Part shown: one piece after another, positions 31,763 through 40,208 of the stretch
How positions within the stretch are numbered: the first letter of the stretch is position 1
How the letters are laid out: each line of letters opens with the position of its first letter
DNA from: Candidatus Bipolaricaulota bacterium
Lineage (GTDB): Bacteria; Bipolaricaulota; Bipolaricaulia; Bipolaricaulales; Bipolaricaulaceae
NCBI GenBank assembly: GCA_026418075.1
Contig: JAOACA010000006.1
Coordinates: 1 to 52,669, forward strand
Direction of reading: 5' to 3'
Length of the DNA stretch: 52,669 nucleotides
Notes under the pieces: model-generated
What the model was told of the DNA's origin: nothing
Databases searched by the model: none
The model's input: the letters and a program-made list of their open reading frames with translations, nothing else
Position numbers and translations under genes: made by a program

Positions 31763-31765
31763 ACT
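31760..31765 (+). promoter_or_regulatory. -10 box of the hslV-like gene, leaderless arrangement
   Basis: TAGACT, preceded by GGGGC and overlapping the stop of the DciA-like gene, lies 6 nt before the hslV-like ATG. The -35 is unclear. Confidence 0.4.
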
Positions 31766-31771
31766 CAGGGG

Positions 31772-32311
31772 ATGGCGATCGTGGCGAGCACGGTATTGGC
31801 ACTCCATTCCCCCGAGGGGCGGATCGCGGTGATGGCCTGCGACGGGCAGGCGACGATGGAGGCGCGGGTGGTGAAGCGGGCGGCGCGGAAGATCCACCGC
31901 CTTCACGGGGGAAAGGTCCTCGCCGGCTTCTCCGGGGGCACTGCCGATGGGACAGCCCTCCTTGAGCGCCTGGAGGCGAAGCTCGCGGGTGGGGCCCCCC
32001 TCCGGCAAGCCGGGGTGGAGCTTGCCCGGGAGTGGCGGACGGACCGGGCCCTCCGCCGGGTGGAGGTGGCCCTCGTCGCCGTCTCCTCTGAGGGGCTGTT
32101 CCTCGTCACCGGGGAGGGGGATGTGCTCGAGCCGGACGATGGCCTTGTGGGGATCGGGTCAGGGGGAGGGTACGCGGTGAGCGCGGCCAAGGCCCTCCTC
32201 CGGCACGCCCGGCTGCCGCTGCCCGAGGTGGCCCGGGAGGCCCTGCGGATCGCCGCCGAGATCGACATCTACACGAACGACTGCGTGGCATTGGAAACCC
32301 TAACTTGGTAG
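31772..32311 (+). CDS. hslV: ATP-dependent protease subunit HslV (ClpQ-like), probable Ser nucleophile
   Basis: This 179-residue proteasome-type peptidase would form the core of the HslUV protease. It keeps CDGQATM (GDGQ-type), VVKRAARKIHRL, KVLAGFSGGTADGTALLERLE, VELAREWRTDRALRR, VGIGSGGGYA and the IYTN end, all family hallmarks. HslV normally begins, after Met removal, with a catalytic Thr (TTIV...). Here the N-terminus is MAIVASTVLALH, and the best alignment puts Ser6 at the nucleophile position after a five-residue propeptide. Bacillus CodW is a known case of a serine HslV. hslU is not in the window. The start lies 6 nt after a TAGACT box with no Shine-Dalgarno. Confidence 0.85.
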   Translation: MAIVASTVLALHSPEGRIAVMACDGQATMEARVVKRAARKIHRLHGGKVLAGFSGGTADGTALLERLEAKLAGGAPLRQAGVELAREWRTDRALRRVEVALVAVSSEGLFLVTGEGDVLEPDDGLVGIGSGGGYAVSAAKALLRHARLPLPEVAREALRIAAEIDIYTNDCVALETLTW

Positions 32312-32438
32312 CCCTGCTCTTCCAGGCACACGTCTCGCCGAGCAATCCGTGCGGATAGAGTTCGGGGGGCTTCGCTGGCGGAGGTAGGATCCAAGGAGCT
32401 CGTCATCTGGGGGCGGGACGTAGAGCGAGGGAGGGAGA

Positions 32439-33926
32439 GTGAAGCGCTACGGTAGGGCAGCCTGGGCTCGCCTCCTCGTGGGTTCTCTTCTCTCTAGCCT
32501 CAGCGCGATCCTGCTGACCCTCTCCTTTCCACCCTACGGCCTCTGGCCGCTCATCTGGGTGGCCATCATCCCTATGCTCCTGGCCCAGTTCCGCGTCCTG
32601 CCGCCCAAAATCTCCAGTCTGGCCTCCGCCATCACCATCGGCGGCTGGCTGGGCGGCTACCTGACCCCCATCTTCGCCGGAAGCGGCCTCACCATCACCT
32701 GGCTCCCCCTCCTCATCGCCGGCATCAGTTACCTGGCCGATAGCGGCGTGCGCGCCTTCCACGAGCGCACCGGCTACCGCTGGTTCGTCCCCTACGGCGC
32801 GCTCAACTGGGTGGGCTTTGAGATGATTCGTGGCTTCATCCCCATTATGGGCACGTGGGGGTTTGTCGCCAACACCCTCTACAGCCAGCCCTGGCTCATC
32901 CAACCGGTGAGCATCTTCAGTATCTTCGGCCTGGGATTGGTCATCATGTTTGTCAACTTCGGGCTGGCCCTGGGCGCGCTCTATCTCTTTGACCGGCGCT
33001 GGAAACCCGACCCGGGTATCCCGTCCCTGGCCGGGCGGTCGGTGCGCGGCTGGATTCTGGGCGTACTGGCCGCGCTGGTCGCCTGGACCGGTCTCAGCCT
33101 GGCCCTCTTCCGCACGCCCACCACCCCGACGGTCCGCGTCGCTGCGCTGCACTACGACGCAGGCACAGTCCCCTGGAGTGCAGTGGACAAATTCAGCGCA
33201 CTCACCCGACAGGCGGCTCAGGACGGCGCCCGTATCGTTGTCTGGCCCGAAATCGCCATCCAGGGCGATCCACAGGTGACAAACACTGACAACTTCCGCC
33301 AACTGGCCGCCGAGACGGATACCTACCTGGTCCTGGGTTACATCGCCCCGATGACCGAGCAGACCTGGCGGAACGAGACCACCGTCCTGGCGCCGGACGG
33401 CCGTTTCCTGGGCGTCTACGGCAAGGACCACCCGATGACCTTTGCTGGGGAACAGAGCCCGACGCGCGGGACCTATCCGGTGTACGACACCCCTCTGGGC
33501 CGCCTCGGCACCATCATCTGCTACGACCTGGACTTCACCGACACCGCCCGCAAAATCACCCGCAACGGCGCGCAACTGATTCTGGTTCCGTCCCACGACT
33601 GGCCTCAAATCGGCGCGAAGCACTACACCCACCTGGTCTTCCGCGCGGTGGAGAACCGCGTGAGCATGGTCAAAGCCGACAACAGCGGCAACGACTCGGT
33701 CATCATAGACCCGTACGGGCGCATCATTGCCTCTGCAATCACCATCGGCGGCGACCGGACCGGCCAGGCGGTGGTCGCCGACGTCCCCCTGGGCACGGGC
33801 GACTCCCTGGCCGTCCGCCTGGGCGACTGGACCGGCTCGATCGCCCTGGCAGGGATGGCTTTCTTCGTTCTCTACGATCCCATCACCAGACCAAGGGGGA
33901 GGCGAAAGGCAGGGCCGGGAACGTAG
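32439..33926 (+). CDS. Apolipoprotein N-acyltransferase-like membrane nitrilase
   Basis: This 495-residue protein has six or so N-terminal transmembrane segments (residues about 10-230) and a C-terminal carbon-nitrogen hydrolase domain. The Glu-Lys-Cys triad is visible as VVWPEIAIQGDP, VYGKDHPMTFAGEQ and TIICYDLDFTDTA. This is the architecture of Lnt, which adds the third acyl chain to lipoproteins, but the active-site block reads ICYDLDF rather than the usual ICYE. Substrate assignment is therefore tentative. GTG 32439 follows GGGAGGGAGA. Codon choice (more CTG and GCC, fewer CTC and CGG) differs from the neighbours and hints at horizontal transfer. The upstream 127 nt hold no clear promoter. 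Confidence 0.75.
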   Translation: MKRYGRAAWARLLVGSLLSSLSAILLTLSFPPYGLWPLIWVAIIPMLLAQFRVLPPKISSLASAITIGGWLGGYLTPIFAGSGLTITWLPLLIAGISYLADSGVRAFHERTGYRWFVPYGALNWVGFEMIRGFIPIMGTWGFVANTLYSQPWLIQPVSIFSIFGLGLVIMFVNFGLALGALYLFDRRWKPDPGIPSLAGRSVRGWILGVLAALVAWTGLSLALFRTPTTPTVRVAALHYDAGTVPWSAVDKFSALTRQAAQDGARIVVWPEIAIQGDPQVTNTDNFRQLAAETDTYLVLGYIAPMTEQTWRNETTVLAPDGRFLGVYGKDHPMTFAGEQSPTRGTYPVYDTPLGRLGTIICYDLDFTDTARKITRNGAQLILVPSHDWPQIGAKHYTHLVFRAVENRVSMVKADNSGNDSVIIDPYGRIIASAITIGGDRTGQAVVADVPLGTGDSLAVRLGDWTGSIALAGMAFFVLYDPITRPRGRRKAGPGT

Positions 33927-34034
33927 GTCTCGGGGGACGCCCTGGGAGCAGGGCCTGGCCGTTGGCTGTACGGAAGGGACAGGCCCCGGACGTTCCTATC
34001 TGAATGGGGATCCATGGACTCGGAGGGTACGCTG

Positions 34035-34063
34035 TTGCTTTGGTGGAACGGACGCGGTAAGGT
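34035..34063 (+). promoter_or_regulatory. thrS promoter
   Basis: TTGCTT (34035-34040) and TAAGGT (34058-34063) are separated by 17 nt. Transcription would start about 20 nt before the thrS ATG. The remainder of the 163-nt gap holds small inverted repeats (33938-33953). Confidence 0.5.
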
Positions 34064-34089
34064 TCGGCACACGCTGTAGGAGGTGCGGG

Positions 34090-36012
34090 ATGGTCCGTGT
34101 GGTCTTGCCAAGCGGGAAGGCGGTGGACCTCGACCGGGGCGATCTCCTCACGGTCCTGCGGGAGCGGGGGGAGACGGCCGCCGCCCTCCTCGCCGGCGGG
34201 GAGCTCCGCGACCTCCGGGATCCCCTCCCCGCCGCGGGAGAGGTCCACGTCCTCGGGCTTGACCACCCCGCGGCCCTGGAGGTCCTCCGCCACACCGCGT
34301 CCCACGTGCTTGCCCACGCCGTGACCCGGCTCTACCCCGGGGTCCGGCTCGCCATCGGCCCGGCGATCGAGGACGGGTTCTACTACGACTTCCGCTTTCC
34401 CGACCCCGTGAACCGGGACGATCTCCCCCGGATCCAGACCGAAATGGAGAAGATTGTCCGGGAGGACCTCCCGATCGAGCGGGTCTGGCTCCCCCGGGCC
34501 GAGGCCGAGGCCCTCCTCCGGGAGCGCGGTGAGGACTACAAGCTCGAGCTCCTCCGCGAGATCCCCGACGAGCGGATCTCGTTTTACCGCCAGGGGGAGT
34601 TCATCGACCTCTGCCGGGGACCGCACCTTCCCTCCACGGGCCTCGTCCGCCACTTCGCCCTCCTCGACCTCGCCGGGGCCTACTGGCGGGGGGACGCCGC
34701 CCGGGACATGCTGACGCGGGTCTACGGGACCGCGTTCCCCACCGCCGAGGCCTTGGCGGAGCACCTCCGGTGGCGGGAGGAAGCCCGGCGGCGGGACCAC
34801 CGGACCTTGGGGCCCGAGCTCGACCTCTTCTCGATCCAAAACGAGACCGTGGGGGCGGGGCTTGTGCTTTGGCACCCCAAGGGCGCCGCGGTCCGCCACC
34901 AGATCGAGACCTTCTGGAAGGAGGAGCACTACCGGGCCGGCTACCAGCTCGTCTACACCCCCCACATCGGCCGATCGCGCCTCTGGGAGACCTCAGGGCA
35001 CCTCGACTTCTACCGGGAGGGGATGTACGCCCCGATGGCCGTGGAGGGGCAGGAGTTCTTCCTCAAGCCGATGAACTGCCCGTTCCACATCGCGATCTAC
35101 AAGACGAGGACCCGCTCCTACCGCGACCTTCCCATCCGGTACGCGGAGCTTGGGACCGTGTACCGGTTCGAGCGCTCGGGGGTTCTCCACGGGCTTCTGC
35201 GCGTGCGGGGGTTCACCCAGGACGACGCCCACATCATCTGCCGGCCGGACCAGATCGAGGACGAGGTCCGCTCCTGCCTCGACCTCACCTTGCGGATCCT
35301 CGGGGCGTTCGGGTTCCGCGACTTCAAGGTCGCCCTCTCGGTGCGGGATCCAGCCCAAAAGGAGCACTACATCGGAAGCGACGCGATGTGGGACGAGGCC
35401 GAGCGGTCCCTGGTCCGGGCCCTGGAGGGAAAGGGCCTTCCCCACACCCGGATGGAGGGGGAGGCCGTGTTCTACGGCCCCAAGATCGACATCCACGTCC
35501 TCGATTCCCTCAAGCGGTCCTGGCAGCTCACCACGATCCAGTTCGATTTCAACGAGCCGGAGCGGTTCGACATGGCCTACATCGGGGAGGACGGCCAGGC
35601 CCACCGGCCGTACATGGTCCACCGGGCGCTTCTGGGGTCCCTCGAGCGGTTCTTCGGGATCCTGATCGAGCACTACGGGGGGGCGTTCCCGGCCTGGCTC
35701 GCTCCGGTCCAGGCGGCGGTGCTCCCGGTCACCGAGGCCGAGATCCCCTACGCCGAGGGGGTGGCGGCGGAGCTCCGGGCGGCGGGGATCCGGGCCGAGG
35801 CGTGGACGAAGGAGCGGAAGACCCTGCGCTGGCTCATCCGCGAGGCCCAGCTGCAGAAAATACCGTACATGCTTGTCTGCGGGGCGCGGGAGGCCGCCTC
35901 CGGGGTGGTTGCCCTCCGCCTCCGGACCGGAGAGGACCTCGGGCCCCACCCCGTGGCTGCGGTGGCCGAGCGGATTCGAAGGGCCGTGGAGGAACGGAGC
36001 CCAACGCTTTAG
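34090..36012 (+). CDS. thrS: Threonyl-tRNA synthetase
   Basis: This 640-residue class II synthetase charges tRNA-Thr. It has the TGS domain (VRVVLPSGKAVDLDRGDLL), the editing domain with HTASHVLAHAVTRLYP, FYYDFRFPDP and the C-x2-type zinc region DLCRGPHLPSTG, and the catalytic core with KPMNCPFHIAIYK (Zn-binding Cys), YRFERSGVLHGLLRVRGFT (motif 2) and RPYMVHRALLGSLERFFGIL (motif 3). The C-terminal anticodon-binding domain (AWLAPVQAAVLPVTE...) is complete. Length is standard. ATG 34090 follows TAGGAGGTGCGGG. The FBP aldolase/phosphatase gene starts 9 nt after the stop. Confidence 0.96.
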   Translation: MVRVVLPSGKAVDLDRGDLLTVLRERGETAAALLAGGELRDLRDPLPAAGEVHVLGLDHPAALEVLRHTASHVLAHAVTRLYPGVRLAIGPAIEDGFYYDFRFPDPVNRDDLPRIQTEMEKIVREDLPIERVWLPRAEAEALLRERGEDYKLELLREIPDERISFYRQGEFIDLCRGPHLPSTGLVRHFALLDLAGAYWRGDAARDMLTRVYGTAFPTAEALAEHLRWREEARRRDHRTLGPELDLFSIQNETVGAGLVLWHPKGAAVRHQIETFWKEEHYRAGYQLVYTPHIGRSRLWETSGHLDFYREGMYAPMAVEGQEFFLKPMNCPFHIAIYKTRTRSYRDLPIRYAELGTVYRFERSGVLHGLLRVRGFTQDDAHIICRPDQIEDEVRSCLDLTLRILGAFGFRDFKVALSVRDPAQKEHYIGSDAMWDEAERSLVRALEGKGLPHTRMEGEAVFYGPKIDIHVLDSLKRSWQLTTIQFDFNEPERFDMAYIGEDGQAHRPYMVHRALLGSLERFFGILIEHYGGAFPAWLAPVQAAVLPVTEAEIPYAEGVAAELRAAGIRAEAWTKERKTLRWLIREAQLQKIPYMLVCGAREAASGVVALRLRTGEDLGPHPVAAVAERIRRAVEERSPTL

Positions 36013-36021
36013 GGGGGAGCG

Positions 36022-37134
36022 GTGATCACGATCAGCGCGATCAAGGCGGACATCGGGAGCATCGGGGGGCACACCTGCCCGTCGGAGGGGATGCTCGGGG
36101 CGGCGCGGGCCGCGCTGCAGGACGCGGTGAAACGGAAGCTCCTCACCGACTTCGCGGTCACCTTCACCGGGGACGACCTCTGCCTCCTCATGGTCCACCG
36201 GAACGGAAGCGCTCACCCGGACGTTCACAACCTGGCCTGGGAGGTGTTCCGGCGGTGCACGGAGATCGCCCGGGAGGAGGGCCTGTACGCTGCAGGCCAG
36301 GACCTCCTCAAGGACGCTCCAAGCGGGAACGTCCGGGGGGCCGGCCCCGGCGCGGCGGAGATCACCTTTGACGAGAAGGCCCCCGAGCGGAGGGCCGAGG
36401 CGTTCCTCGTCTTCACCGCCGACAAGTGCGGCCCCGGCGCGTTCAACTTCCCCTTGTGGGCCGTGTTCACAAGCCCCCTCTACAACGCCGGGCTCATGCT
36501 CCCCGCGATGAAGAAGGGGTTCACGTTCCGGGTGATCGACATGGAGCACGCCCAAGGCGATCGGGTGATCGACCTCGTCTCCCCGGAGGAGCACGTGGAC
36601 CTCGCGATCCTCCTCCGCGACGAAAACCGGTTCGGGATCCAGGCGATCCACTCCCGGCTCCACCCGGCCCAGCAGGTCGTGGCGGTGTCCACGGACCGGC
36701 TCCACACGATCGCCGGGGAGTACAAGGGGAAGGACGACCCGGTGGCGATCGTCCGGACCCAAGGGATCTTCCCCGCCCCGGAGGAGGTGGTGAGCCCGTA
36801 CGTGGTGGCGCCCTACGTGGCCGGGGGGGCGCGGGGGAGCCACACCATGCCCCTCATGCCTGTGCCGATCAACACCCCCGTCACCGGGCCCTACTGCCTG
36901 CCCCTCGTCGCCTGCGTGGCCTACTCCGTGAACCGGGAGGGGAAGCTCTCCCCGGGGGTGGACGTGTTCGGCAATCCGGCCTGGGACGCGGTGCGGCTCA
37001 AGGCCCAGGAGAAGGGGCTCCTCCTGCGGGAGCAGGGGTTCGTGGGGGCGGCGATGCTCCCGATGACGGAACTGGAGTACAGCGCGTTCCGGAAGTCCCT
37101 GGCCGAGCTCGAGGCCCGGTTCCGCACCCTCTAG
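36022..37134 (+). CDS. fbp: Bifunctional fructose-1,6-bisphosphate aldolase/phosphatase (type V FBPase)
   Basis: This 370-residue enzyme condenses triose phosphates to fructose-1,6-bisphosphate and removes the C1 phosphate, making gluconeogenesis unidirectional. It starts ITISAIKADIGSIGGHTCPS and carries the family blocks FTGDDLCLLMVH, DLLKDAPSGNVRGAGPG, AFNFPLWAVF, the Schiff-base region TIAGEYKGKDDPVAIVRTQG (Tyr and Lys) and FGNPAWD. Type V enzymes occur in archaea and a few deep-branching thermophilic bacteria, which informs the taxonomic guess. GTG 36022 follows GGGGGGAGC. It is linked to thrS (9 nt) and to the channel gene (2 nt downstream). Confidence 0.95.
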   Translation: MITISAIKADIGSIGGHTCPSEGMLGAARAALQDAVKRKLLTDFAVTFTGDDLCLLMVHRNGSAHPDVHNLAWEVFRRCTEIAREEGLYAAGQDLLKDAPSGNVRGAGPGAAEITFDEKAPERRAEAFLVFTADKCGPGAFNFPLWAVFTSPLYNAGLMLPAMKKGFTFRVIDMEHAQGDRVIDLVSPEEHVDLAILLRDENRFGIQAIHSRLHPAQQVVAVSTDRLHTIAGEYKGKDDPVAIVRTQGIFPAPEEVVSPYVVAPYVAGGARGSHTMPLMPVPINTPVTGPYCLPLVACVAYSVNREGKLSPGVDVFGNPAWDAVRLKAQEKGLLLREQGFVGAAMLPMTELEYSAFRKSLAELEARFRTL

Positions 37135-37136
37135 CC

Positions 37137-38036
37137 ATGCCCGTTCGTCTGGCGTGGATTCCTGCGGTCCTGGCCCTGTCCGTCCTGGGCCTGGCCAAGC
37201 CGGCCGAGGTTCGGGTTGGGGTCTACGTCCTCAACCTCGGGCGGTTCGACCTGGGGAGTGGATCCTACACCGTGGACTTCTACCTCTCCCTCAAGGCGGA
37301 TCGGCCAATTCCGCTGGACGAGTTTGAGTTCATGAACGGCCGGGCCGCGACGGTGGACCGGCTGATCGACACCCCGACGGAAAAATTCTTCCGGATTCAG
37401 GCCAACCTCTCCCAGAACCTCGACCTCCGGCGGTACCCGTTTGACGAGCACCTCCTCACGATCGAGATCGAGGACAAGCGGCGGACGACCGACGACCTCG
37501 TGTACGTGGCCGACCGGGACGCCAGCGGGGTGGACCCGAGCGTGATCGTGGTGGGGTGGAAGCTCGTCGGCTGGGAGACCGCGGTCACGGCCCACGACTA
37601 CGAGGTGTACGGGGAAACGTACTCCCGCTACGTGTTCGGGCTCCGGATCCAGCGGGTGTTCCTCAACGCGGTGATCAAATCGTTCCTCCCCATCGCCTGC
37701 ATGCTCCTGGTGGGGTTCTTGTCCCTGCTCCTTGCCCCGGACAAGGTGACGACCCGGCTCTCGTTGAACATCTCGACCCTGCTGGGGGCGGTGATGTTCC
37801 ACGTGAACCTCACGAACTCGATTCCCCCTGTGGGCTACCTCACCCTTGCCGACCGGGTGATGATCGCGACCTACCTCGTGCTCTTCTTGATCCTTCTCAG
37901 TGGGGTGGCGATCCTGCGCTGGGCGGAACGGGAGGACCGCAAAGCGCAGGCTCTCCGGCTTTACCACCAAGCGCTGGGGATCCTCCCGCCGGTCGCCCTC
38001 GGGCTCTACGTCCTTGTGTTCGTCCTGCCCCTGTAG
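37137..38036 (+). CDS. Pentameric ligand-gated ion channel homologue (GLIC/ELIC-like)
   Basis: This 299-residue protein begins with a signal peptide (VRLAWIPAVLALSVLGLA), then a beta-rich extracellular domain with DLGSGSYTVDFYLSLKAD and the pLGIC hallmark LRRYPFDEHLLTIEIED. Four membrane segments follow: M1 FLNAVIKSFLPIACMLLVGF, M2 TRLSLNISTLLGAVMFHVNL, M3 ADRVMIATYLVLFLILLSGV and M4 ILPPVALGLYVLVFVLP. As in other prokaryotic members there is no Cys-loop disulfide, and the M3-M4 loop is short. It would form a pentameric cation or anion channel; the agonist is unknown. The start lies 2 nt after fbp with no clear Shine-Dalgarno. Its stop abuts that of the convergent AOR gene. Confidence 0.85.
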   Translation: MPVRLAWIPAVLALSVLGLAKPAEVRVGVYVLNLGRFDLGSGSYTVDFYLSLKADRPIPLDEFEFMNGRAATVDRLIDTPTEKFFRIQANLSQNLDLRRYPFDEHLLTIEIEDKRRTTDDLVYVADRDASGVDPSVIVVGWKLVGWETAVTAHDYEVYGETYSRYVFGLRIQRVFLNAVIKSFLPIACMLLVGFLSLLLAPDKVTTRLSLNISTLLGAVMFHVNLTNSIPPVGYLTLADRVMIATYLVLFLILLSGVAILRWAEREDRKAQALRLYHQALGILPPVALGLYVLVFVLPL

Positions 38037-39920
38037 CTAGGGGCCGGAGGCGCCCACCGCGTCGGCGACGTCGGGGAGGTCAAGGGAGGCGAGTCTCCCC
38101 TTGAGGGGGATCCCGTCCCGGCTCCACCCTCTCGCCTCGTAGTAGTCGTCGAGAAGGGCTTGGAGCTCCTCGGGGCTCACCCGGTCCCCGGCCGAGGGGC
38201 CCTCGGGGATCGGGAGCTCCATCACCCGCGGGGGGAGGTGGTCGTCCTTCCGGGAGAAGCCCTCGCGGGCGTTGAACGCCCGGGCGAGGTTCACCGCCCG
38301 CTCCCCGACCGTGAGGAGCTCCGCCCCCGTGAGCTCCAGGCCCGTCTGGGCCGCGACCATCTCCGGGAGCGCCTCGAGGAAGTAGATGTGGCGGGTGAAC
38401 TTGCACACGCCCAAGGTGTCGTACACCGCCATCAGGTCCTCGAGGAGCTTCACCTCGAACCCCTTCCCCCGGAGGGAGTGGCGGTCGGAGGTGAGCTTCC
38501 ACCACGAGCCCCCGTACTCCAGGCCGTACACCCCGCCTGTGAGGTGGTCCCCGCCCCGGTAGGCTACGGCGAACGCGAGGGCCGTGCCCTTCGAACCCCG
38601 GATGTCGTAGGCGGGGAGCTCCATCCCCTTGATGTGGATCGCAAACGACGCCCCCTTCCCGAGCCGCTCGCAGGCGGCCTTGACCCCGTCGGCGAGGAGG
38701 GCCCCGGCCCGCCCCTCCCGCCGCCCCATCTTCTCGAGGACCGCGATCATCGCGTCCCCGTCCCCGAACTTGAGGTCGATCCCGTCAAGGTCCTTCTTCG
38801 AAAGGAGCCCCCGCTCCACGGCCTCCATCGCCCAGGCCACGGTGACCCCGGCCGAGATCGTGTCGAGGCCCAGGACGTCGCAGACCTCGTTCGCTTTGGC
38901 CACGGCCTCGATCGAGGCCACCTCGGGTGCCCCCCCGAGGGAGTACAGGGTCTCGTACTCCGGGCCGTCGACCTCGGTCCCGGCGTACTTCCCCTCCTTG
39001 ATCTGAAAGAGCTGGCCGCAGGGTTTGGTGCACCCCGGGCAGGCAACGTTCTTCGCCACGTACTTCGGGGCCCAGTAGTACGGGTCGAGCTCGATCTTGC
39101 CGCCCCCCGCCCGGGCGTAGGCGCTCTTGAAGTACCCCCACTGCCAGTTCCGGGACGGGAACGTCCCCGGCTGGCGGTTCATCCAGTCGAGGAACTCCCC
39201 GCTTCCGTACTTCATGTCGTCCCTCGTGACGGGGTGGTCGCGGATGATCGGGGCCCAGCGGGCGACGAGCTCCTTGAGCTTCTCGGGGTGAGCGGTGGGG
39301 ACCGGGCCGGTCCCCTTGATGGCGATCGCCTTCAAGTTCTTGGCCCCGAACACCGCGCCGCCGCCCCCCCGTCCGGCCTGGCGGCCGTCGCACTCCAGGA
39401 TCGAGATGAGCGAGCGGGCCTCCCCGGCCGGGCCGATCACCACCGTCCGGTAGCCCTCCCCCAGCCGCTCCCGGAGGACGGCCCGGGTGGCCCGGGTATC
39501 CAGGCCCCACAGGGCGGAGGCGTCCTCGAGCCGGGCCTTCTCGTCCTCGATCACGAGGAGGACCGGCTTCTTGCTCGCCCCGGTGACGACGAGGGCGTCC
39601 CACCCCGCCTTTCGGAGGGCAACCCCGGCCCACGCCCCGGCCACCGACCGGGCGATCGTGCCCGTGAGGGGGGAGCGGAAGGTGAACGCGGTCTTGGAGG
39701 CGGTGGAGATCCCGGTCCCCAGGAGGAGCCCGGGGGCCATGGCCACCGTGTTCCCCGCCCCCAACGGGTCCGTCCCCTTCGGGATCCGCTCCCAGGCGAG
39801 GTACGCCCCGAGGCCGAACCCTCCGAAAAACAGGCGGTACGCCCGCTCGGGAAGGGTCTCCATCCCGATCCGGCCCTGCGTGAGGTCCACCGTTAGGATC
39901 TTCCCCGCCACTCCGTCCAT
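38037..39920 (-). CDS. aor: Tungsten-type aldehyde:ferredoxin oxidoreductase
   Basis: This 627-residue enzyme oxidises aldehydes to acids and reduces ferredoxin, using a tungsten bis-pterin cofactor and one [4Fe-4S] cluster. It begins GVAGKILTVDLTQGRIGMET, has FFGGFGLGAYLAWERIP and GIGPAGE-like VIGPAGEARSLISILECDGR, RQAGRGGGGAVFGAKNLKAI (cofactor binding), the cluster cysteines ACPGCTKPCGQLF (C-x2-C-x3-C) and the late fourth Cys in TLGVCKFTRH. Length and blocks fit the AOR family. ATG 39920 follows GAGGAGGGGGGAGACG. A TATACT box (39957-39962) lies upstream. Its pterin would need a MoaD-type protein such as that encoded at 17903-18181. Confidence 0.93.
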   Translation of the reverse strand: MDGVAGKILTVDLTQGRIGMETLPERAYRLFFGGFGLGAYLAWERIPKGTDPLGAGNTVAMAPGLLLGTGISTASKTAFTFRSPLTGTIARSVAGAWAGVALRKAGWDALVVTGASKKPVLLVIEDEKARLEDASALWGLDTRATRAVLRERLGEGYRTVVIGPAGEARSLISILECDGRQAGRGGGGAVFGAKNLKAIAIKGTGPVPTAHPEKLKELVARWAPIIRDHPVTRDDMKYGSGEFLDWMNRQPGTFPSRNWQWGYFKSAYARAGGGKIELDPYYWAPKYVAKNVACPGCTKPCGQLFQIKEGKYAGTEVDGPEYETLYSLGGAPEVASIEAVAKANEVCDVLGLDTISAGVTVAWAMEAVERGLLSKKDLDGIDLKFGDGDAMIAVLEKMGRREGRAGALLADGVKAACERLGKGASFAIHIKGMELPAYDIRGSKGTALAFAVAYRGGDHLTGGVYGLEYGGSWWKLTSDRHSLRGKGFEVKLLEDLMAVYDTLGVCKFTRHIYFLEALPEMVAAQTGLELTGAELLTVGERAVNLARAFNAREGFSRKDDHLPPRVMELPIPEGPSAGDRVSPEELQALLDDYYEARGWSRDGIPLKGRLASLDLPDVADAVGASGP

Positions 39921-39968
39921 CGTCTCCCCCCTCCTCGTTGGTGATCGAGCGGGCCGAGTATAGCGTCC

Positions 39969-40172
39969 CTAGCCCCGCAGGAGCCGCTCGAGGTACGCCC
40001 GGATCTCCTGGAGGCCGTAGATCGTCCGCCGGGCCTCGAGGTCATCGAGCCACGCCTCGGCCACCGTCTCGTCTCGGATCACGTCCACATCGTCCACGTC
40101 CAGGGCGGCGAGGAGCCGCCGCGCCTCGGCCTCGACGTCCTCGTCGTGCGCCCGCAGGATGAACCTCCGCAC
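39969..40172 (-). CDS. Small hypothetical protein, 67 residues
   Basis: This charged, probably helical protein begins MRRFILRAHDEDVEAEARRL and ends EIRAYLERLLRG. It is rich in Asp, Glu and Arg, with no Cys and no membrane segment. GTG 40172 has GGAGGTGG upstream, and TACACT lies further up, so it looks like a real gene. The family is not recognised. It lies 48 nt before the AOR gene on the same strand and may be cotranscribed with it. Confidence 0.55.
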   Translation of the reverse strand: MRRFILRAHDEDVEAEARRLLAALDVDDVDVIRDETVAEAWLDDLEARRTIYGLQEIRAYLERLLRG

Positions 40173-40208
40173 CGTCCACCTCCAGGGGCGAGTGTAGCGC
40201 CCCCCGCA

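Noticed and set aside
34021-34063. T-box-like sequence (GGTGGAACGGACGCGG) before thrS
   Set aside because: It superficially resembles the T-box core, but the bases are better explained as the 17-nt spacer and flanks of the TTGCTT/TAAGGT promoter. The leader is too short for a stem I with a specifier, and no terminator/antiterminator pair is seen.
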